NCBI GenBank assembly: GCA_027487435.1
Contig: JAIYDP010000317.1
Location: forward strand, 1 to 35,511
Source: Verrucomicrobiaceae bacterium
GTDB taxonomy: Bacteria > Verrucomicrobiota > Verrucomicrobiia > Verrucomicrobiales > Akkermansiaceae
Length of the DNA: 35,511 nt
Direction of reading: 5' to 3'
Shown: positions 1 to 7,665 of the stretch, piece by piece
Layout of the letters: each line of letters opens with the position of its first letter
How positions within the stretch are numbered: the first letter of the stretch is position 1
The notes under the pieces: generated by a model
What the model was told of the DNA's origin: nothing
Database searches by the model: none
What the model saw: only the letters and a program-made list of their open reading frames with translations
Program-made: the position numbers and the translations under genes

Positions 1-17
1 AAGAACTTTCCTGAACC

Positions 18-3000
18 ATGCTCAATTCACTCATTCGTTGGTCGCTACGCAATCGTGCGATCATTCTTTGCCTGTCGCTTTTGATTTTAGCGCTGGGTTG
101 GAAAACTGGCAGCGAGTTGCCAGTGGAGGTTCTGCCCGACCTAACAAAACCAACAGTCACGATCCTCACGGAAGCTCCGGGACTCTCTCCCGAAGAAGTC
201 GAAACTCGCGTTACGCAACCCATCGAAAATTCGCTGATGGGCGTCGCTGGCCTCACTCGCATGCGCTCCACATCCGACATCGCGCTTTCGCTGGTTTTCG
301 CGGAATTTGACTGGGGCACAGACATTTACAAAGCTCGTCAGTTCGTGCAAGAACGGCTGCAAGTCGCACGCGAGCGATTGCCGGATGATACACAGCCGTA
401 TCTAACTCCCATCGCCTCGTTGATGGGGGAAATCCTGCTAATTGGGGTCAAAAGCAACGACGGCAAAACCGTGCCCATGGATGTGCGAACGGTCGCCGAT
501 TGGACGATCCGCACGCGCTTGCAAGCCATCCCCGGCATCGCCGAAGTCCTCAACATGGGCGGCGGTGTAAAACAAGCGCAAGTCCAGCCCGATCCTTGGC
601 GCATGCAAGCCAACGGCGTTAGCATCGAGGAACTTGAGGAGTCTGTTCGCCAAGCAGCTTCCAATACCACCGGTGGTTTCATCGATAGCGGGCCGCAAGA
701 AATCATGGTGCGCAACCTTGCCATGACCGTTGAACTCGATGACATCGCTCGCACCATCATCAAAATGTCCCATGGTCGCGCCATCACCCTCGCAGATGTC
801 GCTACCGTAGCCTGGGGCGCGGAGCCGAAACGGGGCGATGCCGCCGTCAATGGCAGTCCGGGTGTGATCATGAGCGTCATCAAAGCTCCCGGCTTTGATA
901 CCATTTCTCTAACTGAAAAAATCGAGGCCGCCATTGAATCCCTCAAGCCTGCTCTGCCCGCAGGTGTGGAAGCTACTGTGCTCTTCCGTCAGCGCGATTT
1001 CATCGATAGCTCCATCGGTAACTTAAAAAAAGCCATCATCGAAGGCGCGATCATGGTCACTGTCGTCCTACTACTTTTCCTGCTCAGTTTTCGCACCACC
1101 TTCATCACTCTCATGGCTATGCCGCTGAGCTTTGCCATCACGCTGCTTACCTTTCGTTGGCTGGATCTCAGCGTCAATAGCATGACACTCGGCGGCCTCG
1201 CTGTGGCCATCGGCATGGTCGTGGATGATGCCATCGTCGATGTAGAAAATGTGTTCCGTCGCCTGCGTGAAAATGCCAGACATGTGACACCGCTTCCGAA
1301 ACTCGAAATCATCGCGCAAGCCTCTGGCGAGGTGCGAAACTCGATCTTTTATGCGACAATTCTCATCGTGCTAGTCTTCATTCCCTTGCTCGGTCTCAGT
1401 GGCGTGGAGGGCAAACTTTTTGCCCCTATTGCCATCGCTACCATCATCAGCATGCTGGCATCTTTTGTCGTCTCGCTCACCGCCATTCCTGTGTTGTGTT
1501 CCTTTCTGCTCAAGGTGAAATCGAACGAAAACGAGCATAGCCACCACGATGGCCGCCTCGTGCGCTCGCTCCAATGGCTGCTGAAAACAACCATTCTTCG
1601 CTTCAGCCTGCGCCAGCCCATTCTCATCATCGCCGCCGTTTCGATCCTCCTCGTTTGGGCTTTCTCGCTCTACCCGCAAATGAGTCGCGATTTCCTGCCC
1701 TCCTTTCACGAGGAAACCGCCGTCGTCACCACGGGAGCTGCACCGGGAACTTCGCTTGCGGAAATGCAAATCATTTCCCAATCCGTCGAAAATCAAATCC
1801 GCCAAGTGCCGGAGGTGCTTCACATCGGACGCCGCATCGGACGTGCCGAACGCAGCGATCACGTTGTCCCTGTCAACAACGTTGAGTTCGACATCGACTT
1901 CAAAAAAGACGGCAAAAGTCGCCCGCTCAAAGTCGTGCTTGATGACATTCGCGACCGCATCAAGACAGTGCCCGGCACCTTCAGCATCATCTCCGGCCCC
2001 TTGTCTCACCGCATCAGCCATTTGCTCAGTGGGGTCACTTCTCCCGTGGCGGTGAAAATTTTCGGCCCCGATTTGGCGACCATCACGCACATCGGCGAAC
2101 AGGTGCAAAAGGTTTGCCAAAGCATCCCCGGCCTTGAGGGTGCCAAGCTCGATTTGCAGGCCTCGATTCCCCAACTGCGCATCGAGTTCGACCGCGAGCG
2201 AGCATCAGTCCATGGCGTTTTGCCCGGCGAACTGAACGCGGAACTGTCCGCCTTGTTAGGCGGCGCTGTCGTTGGGCAGCTTCGCGAAGATCAGCGGGTC
2301 ATCGACCTCGCCATCCGACTTCCTGAAAGCTGGCGCGGCGATGCCGAAACGATTCGGAATTTGCCTATTCACACCGTTAAGGGCGATAGCATTCCTCTGC
2401 ATCTCGTCGCCCATGTTCACGAGGCGGCAGGCCCCAGTTCGGTCTATCGGGAAAACACCCAGCGGCGTTATGTGGTTTCGATCAAGCCCAGCGAGCGCGA
2501 TGCCGGAGCATTAGTCAAGCAGCTCGAAGAAAAAGTCCGCAAGGAAGTGCCTACCCCAGCGGGATATTTCATCAGCTATGAAGGCGATTTCCGCGCCGAA
2601 CAGGCTGCTACCCAACGCATCGTCCTCTTGTTTGTCGGCATCTTGCTGTTGATTCTTCTTCTGCTTTGGTCGTATTTCCGCAGCTTGATTCTGGCCATGC
2701 AAGTGCTGCTCAATCTGCCGCTTGCTTTGATGGGCAGCCTCGCCCTGACTTGGTGGCTTGTGGGCAATATCAGCATCGCCACGCTCGTCGGCTTCATTGC
2801 AGTGGGCGGGATTGCTGCTCGCAACGGTATCATGATGATCTCTCACTATCTCCATTTGATGAAGCATGAGGGCGAGGGCTTTACGTATTCCATGATCGAA
2901 CGCGGCACCCTCGAACGCTTTGTGCCGGTTACCATGACGGCTCTTTCGGCTGGTATCGCTCTCATCCCCTTCGTCATCGCCATGGGCGAGCCGGGCAAGG

Positions 3001-3149
3001 AAATTCTCAGCCCGGTTGCGATTTGCATCGTCGGCGGTCTGGTCAGTTCCACGCTGCTCGACTTCGCAGTCACTCCCGCCATTTTCCGACTCTTCGGCAA
3101 GAAAGCCGCGCTCAAATCACTGGCTCTCAACGCGCCCGCGACCCACTGA
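18..3149 (+). CDS. cusA/czcA: CusA/CzcA-type heavy-metal efflux RND transporter (inner-membrane pump)
   Basis: Proton-driven inner-membrane pump of the heavy-metal RND family. It would work with a periplasmic adaptor and an outer-membrane channel to expel metal ions. The 1043 residues match the family's usual length. The N-terminus (LIRWSLRNRAIILCLSLL) is the typical first membrane helix, so the ATG at 18 is probably the true start. The hallmark GMVVDDAIVDVENVF lies near residue 399 in the central helices, and RNGIMMISH near residue 935 in the C-terminal bundle. Two large periplasmic domains separate the helix groups. The porter domain has LSHRISHLLSG at the position where I recall Met-rich copper pumps carrying methionines, so Cu/Ag specificity is not certain from sequence. 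Adaptor and channel genes are probably upstream, outside the window. The metal-protein genes downstream fit copper or mixed-metal resistance. Confidence 0.95.
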   Translation: MLNSLIRWSLRNRAIILCLSLLILALGWKTGSELPVEVLPDLTKPTVTILTEAPGLSPEEVETRVTQPIENSLMGVAGLTRMRSTSDIALSLVFAEFDWGTDIYKARQFVQERLQVARERLPDDTQPYLTPIASLMGEILLIGVKSNDGKTVPMDVRTVADWTIRTRLQAIPGIAEVLNMGGGVKQAQVQPDPWRMQANGVSIEELEESVRQAASNTTGGFIDSGPQEIMVRNLAMTVELDDIARTIIKMSHGRAITLADVATVAWGAEPKRGDAAVNGSPGVIMSVIKAPGFDTISLTEKIEAAIESLKPALPAGVEATVLFRQRDFIDSSIGNLKKAIIEGAIMVTVVLLLFLLSFRTTFITLMAMPLSFAITLLTFRWLDLSVNSMTLGGLAVAIGMVVDDAIVDVENVFRRLRENARHVTPLPKLEIIAQASGEVRNSIFYATILIVLVFIPLLGLSGVEGKLFAPIAIATIISMLASFVVSLTAIPVLCSFLLKVKSNENEHSHHDGRLVRSLQWLLKTTILRFSLRQPILIIAAVSILLVWAFSLYPQMSRDFLPSFHEETAVVTTGAAPGTSLAEMQIISQSVENQIRQVPEVLHIGRRIGRAERSDHVVPVNNVEFDIDFKKDGKSRPLKVVLDDIRDRIKTVPGTFSIISGPLSHRISHLLSGVTSPVAVKIFGPDLATITHIGEQVQKVCQSIPGLEGAKLDLQASIPQLRIEFDRERASVHGVLPGELNAELSALLGGAVVGQLREDQRVIDLAIRLPESWRGDAETIRNLPIHTVKGDSIPLHLVAHVHEAAGPSSVYRENTQRRYVVSIKPSERDAGALVKQLEEKVRKEVPTPAGYFISYEGDFRAEQAATQRIVLLFVGILLLILLLLWSYFRSLILAMQVLLNLPLALMGSLALTWWLVGNISIATLVGFIAVGGIAARNGIMMISHYLHLMKHEGEGFTYSMIERGTLERFVPVTMTALSAGIALIPFVIAMGEPGKEILSPVAICIVGGLVSSTLLDFAVTPAIFRLFGKKAALKSLALNAPATH

Positions 3150-3202
3150 TTTTCACCCATCTCCCATTACTAAAATAGAAACAAAACAACACAAAACAAA
3201 GT

Positions 3203-3649
3203 ATGAAAACGAAAATGAACACCATCATCATTGCCGCACTCTCCATCTCCATGGGTTTAGCCGCAGATAAACACGATCATGACCACGATAAAAAAAGCGA
3301 GGCACACGATCATGACCATCACGACAAAAAAGGTCCGAACGGTGGTCACATTCAAAACACCAAGCAAGGGGTCATTTTGGAAATCGTGGTCAATGCGGAT
3401 CGCAAAGCTCTTGTCTATCGCCTCGATGAAAAAATGAAAGCCGTGCCGCTAGGTGAACTCAGCGTGTCAGGCATAGCCGGTGAGCGTTCCGCGCCGACGA
3501 AAATGGAGTTCACCAAACAAGCAGGCTCAGAAGCACTCATTTCCTCAGTTCCTCTCCCAAAAGGCGAACATGTGGCGATGATTCTCCAACTCAAACCAAC
3601 AGCCGCTAGCAAAGTCATCACGACTCGTTTCGAGTTACATCTTCACTAA
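3203..3649 (+). CDS. His-rich periplasmic metal-associated protein
   Basis: A 148-residue protein of unknown exact function. A short hydrophobic signal-like stretch (NTIIIAALSISMGLAA) precedes a His/Asp/Lys-rich segment at about residues 22-45 with repeated HDHD and HDHH motifs, a likely metal-binding region. The remainder looks like a small beta-rich domain and ends in ELHLH. It lies 53 bases after the RND pump and is followed by a strong terminator, so the two are probably co-transcribed. Met1 at 3203 is used; Met5 is an alternative that gives a more compact signal peptide. A frameshifted fragment of a paralogue lies at 7069-7148 (HVAMILQLK...TTRFEMHLH), which shows that this gene was once duplicated nearby. 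A periplasmic metal chaperone or buffer is inferred. Confidence 0.85.
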   Translation: MKTKMNTIIIAALSISMGLAADKHDHDHDKKSEAHDHDHHDKKGPNGGHIQNTKQGVILEIVVNADRKALVYRLDEKMKAVPLGELSVSGIAGERSAPTKMEFTKQAGSEALISSVPLPKGEHVAMILQLKPTAASKVITTRFELHLH

Positions 3650-3652
3650 TTC

Positions 3653-3700
3653 AAGGCCCCTCGCGATGATTCTCATGGCGGGGGGCCTTATTTCGTTTTT
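3653..3700 (+). terminator. Rho-independent terminator after the His-rich gene
   Basis: AAGGCCCC at 3653-3660 pairs with GGGGCCTT at 3682-3689, and a T-rich run (TTTCGTTTTT) follows to 3700. It starts four bases after the stop codon of the His-rich gene, so it would end the pump/His-rich transcript and separate it from the oxidase gene. The 21-base loop is rather long. Confidence 0.75.
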
Positions 3701-3792
3701 GTCCCAAAAAAAACTTCTGATTCATAAACCTATGTTATGGTGTCAGTTTGCCCTTCGTATCGATGCCGACATTTCACTATTAGAAATATCCA

Positions 3793-4842
3793 ATGAAACA
3801 TTTCTTTCTATCCGCATGCGCCGCCTTTTTGCTGCCAGCCACTGCGCTCGCTTGCGAGTGGTGCAAATCTGCCAAGCCCGCGCCCGGACAGCGCGTCGTC
3901 GAGTATGACCTGCGCATCGCCGAGGCACGCCAGAGTCCCGCAGGCAAGCTCGTCCGCGTCCTCACCATCAACGGCGGCATCCCTGGCCCTACCTTACGCT
4001 TCCGCGAGGGCGACTTCGCCCGCATCCGCGTCCACAATGACCTCAAGCATGAGACCACCTCGACGCACTGGCACGGCTTGCTCTTGCCGAACAAAGAGGA
4101 CGGCGTGCCACACATCACCACCCCGCCTATTCTCCCCGGCACCACGCACACCTTCCAGTTTTCCCTGCGCCATGCTGGCACTTACTGGTATCACTCCCAC
4201 ACCCATCTCCAAGAACAGAACGGCGTTTACGGCAGCATCGTCATCGAGCCGCGCGGGGGCGAGTTGGTCAAAACAGATCGTGAAAAAGTCCTCATCCTCT
4301 CCGACTGGACGGACACTGACCCGCGCGAGGTGATGCGCATGCTCATGCGTGGCAGCGATTACTTCGGCCTCATGCGCCGGAACTCGCAGTCCATCCTCGG
4401 CGCATCGCAACGAGGAAATTTCACCGACTATTTCAAGCGCGAGTGGAGCCGAATGCCGCCCATGGATGTTTCCGACGTGGGCTACCATGCCTTTCTCATC
4501 AATGGCCAACGGCAGACCCGCATCGACGGTCGTCCCGGCGAGCGCGTGCGCCTACGCCTCATCAATGCCGCCGCGGCCACCTATTTCCACCTACATTCAT
4601 CCGCAGGTCCCATGATCATCGTCGCCGCAGATGGGCTGCCCGTGCAACCCGTGAAGGTGAACCGATTTTTGATGGCCATCGCCGAGACATACGATTTGAT
4701 CATCACCATCCCGCCGAGCGGTGAGTATGAATTCCGCGCCACCACCCAAGACGGCAGCGGGCGCGTCTCCGCCTTCTTTGGTCAAGGCAAAAAAACATCC
4801 CGCCAGCGATCCACCGAAGCCGAATCTCTATCAGATGGATGA
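3793..4842 (+). CDS. N-terminal fragment of the multicopper oxidase (349 aa as read)
   Basis: This is the part of the broken oxidase that can be translated from its own start. It holds the signal peptide, the first cupredoxin domain with the HWHG and HSH copper motifs, and the second cupredoxin domain. After the A7 run at 4789-4795 the last 15 or so residues (TSRQRSTEAESLSDG) are frameshifted and not family-like. Without the C-terminal copper motifs this product alone could not form the type 1 copper centre or complete the trinuclear cluster. Confidence 0.6.
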   Translation: MKHFFLSACAAFLLPATALACEWCKSAKPAPGQRVVEYDLRIAEARQSPAGKLVRVLTINGGIPGPTLRFREGDFARIRVHNDLKHETTSTHWHGLLLPNKEDGVPHITTPPILPGTTHTFQFSLRHAGTYWYHSHTHLQEQNGVYGSIVIEPRGGELVKTDREKVLILSDWTDTDPREVMRMLMRGSDYFGLMRRNSQSILGASQRGNFTDYFKREWSRMPPMDVSDVGYHAFLINGQRQTRIDGRPGERVRLRLINAAAATYFHLHSSAGPMIIVAADGLPVQPVKVNRFLMAIAETYDLIITIPPSGEYEFRATTQDGSGRVSAFFGQGKKTSRQRSTEAESLSDG

Positions 4843-5584
4843 AATGCTCAACCTCGCTCTTGAGGAAAAGGAAGACGACCCGCGAGCCTCGCTGAATCTG
4901 CCGCGCCCCGGTTCCCCTTATCGTCTTCTCAAGGCCGTGAAAGACACCTCGCTTCCTGCGAAATTGCCACGCCGCAAGATCACCCTCCACCTCACCGGCG
5001 ACATGAGCCGCTACGTCTGGTCTTTCGATGGCAAAACCATGGCGGAGCAGCCCTACGTCATCATCAAAAAGGGCGAAATCATCGAGCTGGAGCTGGTGAA
5101 CGACACCATGATGCACCACCCCATCCACCTCCACGGCCACTTCTTTCGCCTGCTCATGGGAAATGGCTCCCGCTCGCCGCTCAAGCACACCGTCGATGTC
5201 CCGCCGATGACCAAGCGCACCGTCGAGTTCGAGGCAAACGAAGCACGCGACTGGATGTTCCACTGCCACATCCTCTATCACATGATGTCCGGCATGGCCC
5301 GCGTCTTCCGCTATGAAGACGAAGAAAAAACCAGCCCGCCTCAGCCCCTAGCAGGCCCCCATGCCACCAGCCTCGGTGAGCACGCGCACGACATGAGCTA
5401 CATCTGGGGAGCCGCTTCACTCCAGAGCAACATGAGCGAGGGCCTGCTCACATGGATGAACCCCAGAAATGACCTCCAACTCGCCTGGGAAGTCGGCTGG
5501 CAGGACGTGGAAGACTCGCAATACGAGATCGATGCTCTCTATCAGCACTATTTCAACCCGAACTTCCAAGCCTTCGCAGGCTAA
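4796..5584 (+). CDS. C-terminal cupredoxin fragment of the multicopper oxidase
   Basis: This is the continuation of the oxidase in the next frame. The frame opens upstream of 4721, but oxidase-like sequence begins at the A7 run with HPASDPPKPNLYQMDEM. It holds the HPIHLHGH and HCHILYH copper motifs and the start of the barrel-like tail, then stops at TAA 5582-5584. There is no convincing start codon or ribosome site, so it is probably not made independently unless ribosomal or transcriptional slippage occurs at the A7 run. Confidence 0.5.
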   Translation, partial: HPASDPPKPNLYQMDEMLNLALEEKEDDPRASLNLPRPGSPYRLLKAVKDTSLPAKLPRRKITLHLTGDMSRYVWSFDGKTMAEQPYVIIKKGEIIELELVNDTMMHHPIHLHGHFFRLLMGNGSRSPLKHTVDVPPMTKRTVEFEANEARDWMFHCHILYHMMSGMARVFRYEDEEKTSPPQPLAGPHATSLGEHAHDMSYIWGAASLQSNMSEGLLTWMNPRNDLQLAWEVGWQDVEDSQYEIDALYQHYFNPNFQAFAG

Positions 5585-5930
5585 CGTTTCACCAATGACG
5601 AAGACGCCGAAGACCGTGCCATCACCGGCATCAACTACCGCCTACCGCTCATGCTGTGGTCAAATGTTAGCATCGACAGCGAGGGCGATGCCCGGCTCAC
5701 CCTCGCCAAGCGTCTTCAGATCACCCCGCGCTTCGGCGTTTTCGGCGATGTCTTCTACGACACTGGAACCCACTGGGAATGGAGTGCCGGAGCCGACTGC
5801 ACCCTCACCCGCAGCACCTCTCTCACCGCCTCTTTCCACAGTGACTACGGCCTCGGAGCCGGAGTCCTGATCCGCTTTTGATGGCCCATCGCGTCTTCAA
5901 AAAACCAAAACAAACAAAAACATACCCCTG

Positions 5931-6215
5931 ATGAAAACAACACTACACACACTGTTCACCACCGCCCTCATCGGCTTCACACTCGCTGCCTGCGCTGCCC
6001 CGGACACGGCGCAAACCACCCCCGTAGCAACTCAAGCCGCCGCGAAAACCAAATCCTACCCGCTCAAAACCTGCATCGTCACCGACAACGATCTCGACAG
6101 CATGGGTGGCGAGATCGTCAAAATCTACGATGGCCAACAAATCAAATTCTGCTGCAAACCATGCATCAAAAAGTTCGAGGCCAACCCGCCCAAGTATTTG
6201 AAAAAACTCAAGTGA
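5931..6215 (+). CDS. Small YHS/TRASH-like Cys-rich lipoprotein
   Basis: A 94-residue predicted lipoprotein. A charged start and hydrophobic core end in the lipobox LAAC, with the lipidated Cys at position 21. After a low-complexity Ala/Thr linker comes a compact metal-binding-like domain: Cys48 in KTCIV, DSMGGEIVKIYDG, then FCCKPC (Cys74, Cys75, Cys78) and FEANPPKYLKKL. This Cys/aromatic/FCC-x2-C arrangement resembles YHS or TRASH domains, which are common in metal-handling proteins. Its place directly after the copper oxidase supports a role in periplasmic metal binding or sensing. The particular metal cannot be told from sequence. Confidence 0.85.
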   Translation: MKTTLHTLFTTALIGFTLAACAAPDTAQTTPVATQAAAKTKSYPLKTCIVTDNDLDSMGGEIVKIYDGQQIKFCCKPCIKKFEANPPKYLKKLK

Positions 6216-6423
6216 GAGTTTCATCTCTACCATTGAGTTAGTGCTCATCAAACAAGTTGACAGACCCTACACCTGAGTTGCTTAGGTCGCTACGCGAAGT
6301 GCGCCGCCGCAAGTGAAAAAAGGCCAGCACCTCGCCAAAAGCCTAACATTTTCAGACTGTAGCCTAGTGCCGCGTAAAACTTACAACGATGGATGTAAGG
6401 AGCCAATATTCTGCCGTCAAACT

Positions 6424-6513
6424 AGCCCAAGGGGCTTGCGTACCATAGCCCAGGGTTGGCAAAGCCTACCCTGGGTGATCCACCGACAGAATATCCCAAC
6501 GCCGAAGGCGTTG
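6424..6513 (+). repeat. Three-hairpin repeat element, copy A
   Basis: Three hairpins in 90 bases. H1 pairs AGCCC (6424-6428) with GGGCT (6432-6436). TACCA follows, then H2 pairs CCCAGGGT (6449-6456) with ACCCTGGG (6468-6475). A spacer containing ACAGAATAT leads to H3, CAACGCC-GAA-GGCGTTG (6497-6513). Copy B at 35307-35396 has the same length and order of parts, and copy C (6550-6652) is its inverted neighbour. The stems differ in sequence between copies but remain paired. Confidence 0.7.
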
Positions 6514-6549
6514 AGTCCGTGCGCGACGGTGGGGGGCACGGCATGGACA

Positions 6550-6652
6550 CAACCCCTTTGGGGTTGTATGAACCTGTGGCGAATGATCCCGGGGTAGCCT
6601 CCGTTTCTCTCCGGCAACCCCGGGCTTTGAGACTCAACCCCGTTTGGGGTTG
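6550..6652 (-). repeat. Three-hairpin repeat element, copy C (inverted relative to copy A)
   Basis: CAACCCC (6550-6556) pairs with GGGGTTG (6560-6566), CCCGGGGT (6588-6595) with ACCCCGGG (6617-6624), and CAACCCC (6635-6641) with GGGGTTG (6646-6652). Read on the minus strand, the central part has AGCCCGGGGTTGCC and GGCTACCCCGGG, close to AGCCCAGGGTTGGC and GCCTACCCTGGG of copy A. It is therefore a second, inverted member placed 36 bases away, as in composite palindromic repeats. Confidence 0.6.
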
Positions 6653-6742
6653 GTAGTGCTCCATCATTTTCCATGTCGCTCGCCACGAGTTATGAAACGC
6701 GCAGCGGAGGCTAGATAGCCGCATAAGCTCGAAACCTTACGC

Positions 6743-6957
6743 GTGAATGGTATAGGCCATTCGTGCGTAAGGTTGGAGCGTTCCCGTGAATGGTGGAGAC
6801 CATTCGCGTGTAAGCACGGAGCGTTGCTGCGAAAGGTGGAGACCATTCACAGGAAAGGTTGCAGCGATCGTGTAGAAGGTAGGAACCATTCGCGCGTGAG
6901 GTTGGTACGTTTGATAGCGAGGGGTAAACCATTCGCCTGTAGGGTGCAGAGCATCCG
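6743..6957. repeat. 43-bp tandem repeat, five diverged units with exact period
   Basis: Five units start at 6743, 6786, 6829, 6872 and 6915, each exactly 43 bases long with no indels. CCATTC is invariant at offset 14 in every unit (6757, 6800, 6843, 6886, 6929). Unit 2 is the clearest, with the palindrome GAATGGTggagACCATTC. Unit 1 extends its palindrome to CCTTACGC...GCGTAAGG (6735-6772). Because 43 is not a multiple of three the array is not a coding repeat, and there are no unique spacers as in CRISPR. A possible further degenerate unit follows 6957. Confidence 0.8.
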
Positions 6958-7068
6958 CGAGTAGGTTTGCATATGATTAGGGCAGCAAGTCAGGGAACTT
7001 TTCGCCTAATCTATTCATTGGCGTAGGATTTTTTTGGCCCTGCGGATGTCATCGCTGATGCTGACACC

Positions 7069-7148
7069 CACGTCGCAATGATCCTCCAACTCAAAGCCAC
7101 CGCCAATAGCAAAACCTCACCACACGCTTCGAGATGCACTTGCATTGA
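7069..7148 (+). pseudogene. 3' remnant of a paralogue of the His-rich metal protein gene
   Basis: Positions 7069-7113 encode HVAMILQLKATANSK, matching HVAMILQLKPTAASK near the C-terminus of the His-rich protein at 3203-3649. After losing one base near 7114 the frame continues as TTRFEMHLH followed by TGA at 7146-7148, matching TTRFELHLH-stop. The upstream part of the gene is missing or unrecognisable. This is a decayed duplicate of the metal-resistance gene about 3.5 kb away. Confidence 0.85.
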
Positions 7149-7212
7149 ATGATTTGAGCAAATTAGCGGACAAATGGATTGCATTGGCATGCGATTCATC
7201 CATAATAATTCC

Positions 7213-7548
7213 ATGAATACGCAAGCGGTAAAATTACAAGTGCGAATGGAGCGAAGCCTAAAAGAGCAAGCGGAGGAAGTCTTTGCGGAAATGGGCTTGG
7301 ACACTACCACAGCTGTGCGGATCTTTTTTACCAAGGTCGCAAAAACACGCAGTATTCCTTTTCTTCTTAAAGCTGAGCCCGAGTTTTCCGCCGAGCAAGA
7401 AGCTCGCATCCTCAAAGCCTTGGATGAATCAGAAGACCCCGCTAATCTTTCGGGGCCTTTCTCTTCGGCAGCGGAACTTTTTCAACATCTGGATGAACAA
7501 GTCGCCAAGCATGAGACAGTGGAAAAACGAGCCCCCAAGGGCGCATGA
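7213..7548 (+). CDS. RelB/DinJ-type antitoxin
   Basis: A 111-residue protein starting at the ATG at 7213 (MNTQAVKLQVRMERSLKEQA). It has the ribbon-helix-helix pattern of RelB/DinJ antitoxins: a basic beta strand (VKLQVRMERSL), then two helices with GLDTTTAVRIFFTKVAKTRSIPF. The C-terminal half is longer and more acidic than classical DinJ and would be the toxin-binding part. An upstream in-frame ATG at 7174 would add 13 residues unlike the family and is rejected. The antitoxin would normally bind the toxin and repress its own promoter. A reading frame overlaps its stop as ATGA, as in real operons, but ends after ten codons, so the antitoxin appears orphaned. Confidence 0.85.
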   Translation: MNTQAVKLQVRMERSLKEQAEEVFAEMGLDTTTAVRIFFTKVAKTRSIPFLLKAEPEFSAEQEARILKALDESEDPANLSGPFSSAAELFQHLDEQVAKHETVEKRAPKGA

Positions 7549-7577
7549 AAATTACTACGCACAAACAAGTTTACTAA
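7545..7577 (+). pseudogene. Remnant start of a RelE/YafQ-type toxin gene
   Basis: The ATG at 7545 overlaps the antitoxin stop (ATGA) and encodes MKITTHKQVY before TAA at 7575-7577. The position and overlap are those of a RelE/YafQ toxin start. Nothing toxin-like follows in any frame before pgeF at 7666, so the body of the toxin seems deleted. Confidence 0.55.
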
Positions 7578-7665
7578 GAGCTTTTTTCGTGACACTGGTC
7601 ATGGACATTTGCCCAGAGTTCGGTAAGCTGCGGCGTGTTGCTGGAATAGCCAGCATCTGGTTTCC

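Larger units (their letters stand above)
3793..5881 (+). pseudogene. Multicopper oxidase (CopA-like) with C-terminal barrel-like tail, broken by a frameshift and a stop
   Basis: Restoring one frame gives a single protein of about 695 residues. It has a signal peptide (FFLSACAAFLLPATALA), then cupredoxin domains with all the usual copper-ligand motifs: HWHG (92-95), HSH (134-136), HPIHLHGH (about 442-449) and HCH plus a downstream Met (about 490-500). A tail of roughly 160 residues looks like a CopB-type outer-membrane barrel and ends in Phe. Two lesions are visible. A run of seven A at 4789-4795 shifts the frame; six A would restore GKKHPASDPP. The second is an in-frame TAA at 5582-5584, after which the same frame stays open to 5881. 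The expected role is periplasmic oxidation of Cu(I) to the less toxic Cu(II). Neighbouring housekeeping genes are intact, which argues against poor sequence quality, but either lesion could still be an assembly error. Confidence 0.85.
6216..7212. other. Gene-free region of about 1 kb: hairpin repeats, 43-bp repeat and a gene remnant
   Basis: I see no convincing gene here. Positions 6216-6400 show nothing recognisable. Positions 6406-6652 hold a cluster of strong hairpins, 6743-6957 a 43-bp tandem repeat, and 7069-7148 a frameshifted piece of a His-rich protein gene. Several short open frames cross this stretch on both strands, but they follow the repeats and have no protein-like features. ATATTCTG at 6406-6413 pairs with CAGAATAT at 6487-6494, enclosing two of the hairpins. 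Confidence 0.7.

Noticed and set aside
1371..2174. 267-codon minus-strand frame opposite the RND pump gene
   Set aside because: It is the mirror of a well-supported coding sequence, with His/Asp-rich composition typical of antisense frames.
6743..6957. CRISPR array
   Set aside because: Whole 43-bp units are repeated without unique spacers, the units are strongly diverged, and no cas gene is present.
6313..6964. Several open frames of 60-100 codons on both strands in the hairpin and 43-bp repeat region
   Set aside because: They follow the repeats, have no start signals or family features, and the 43-bp period shifts frame at every unit.
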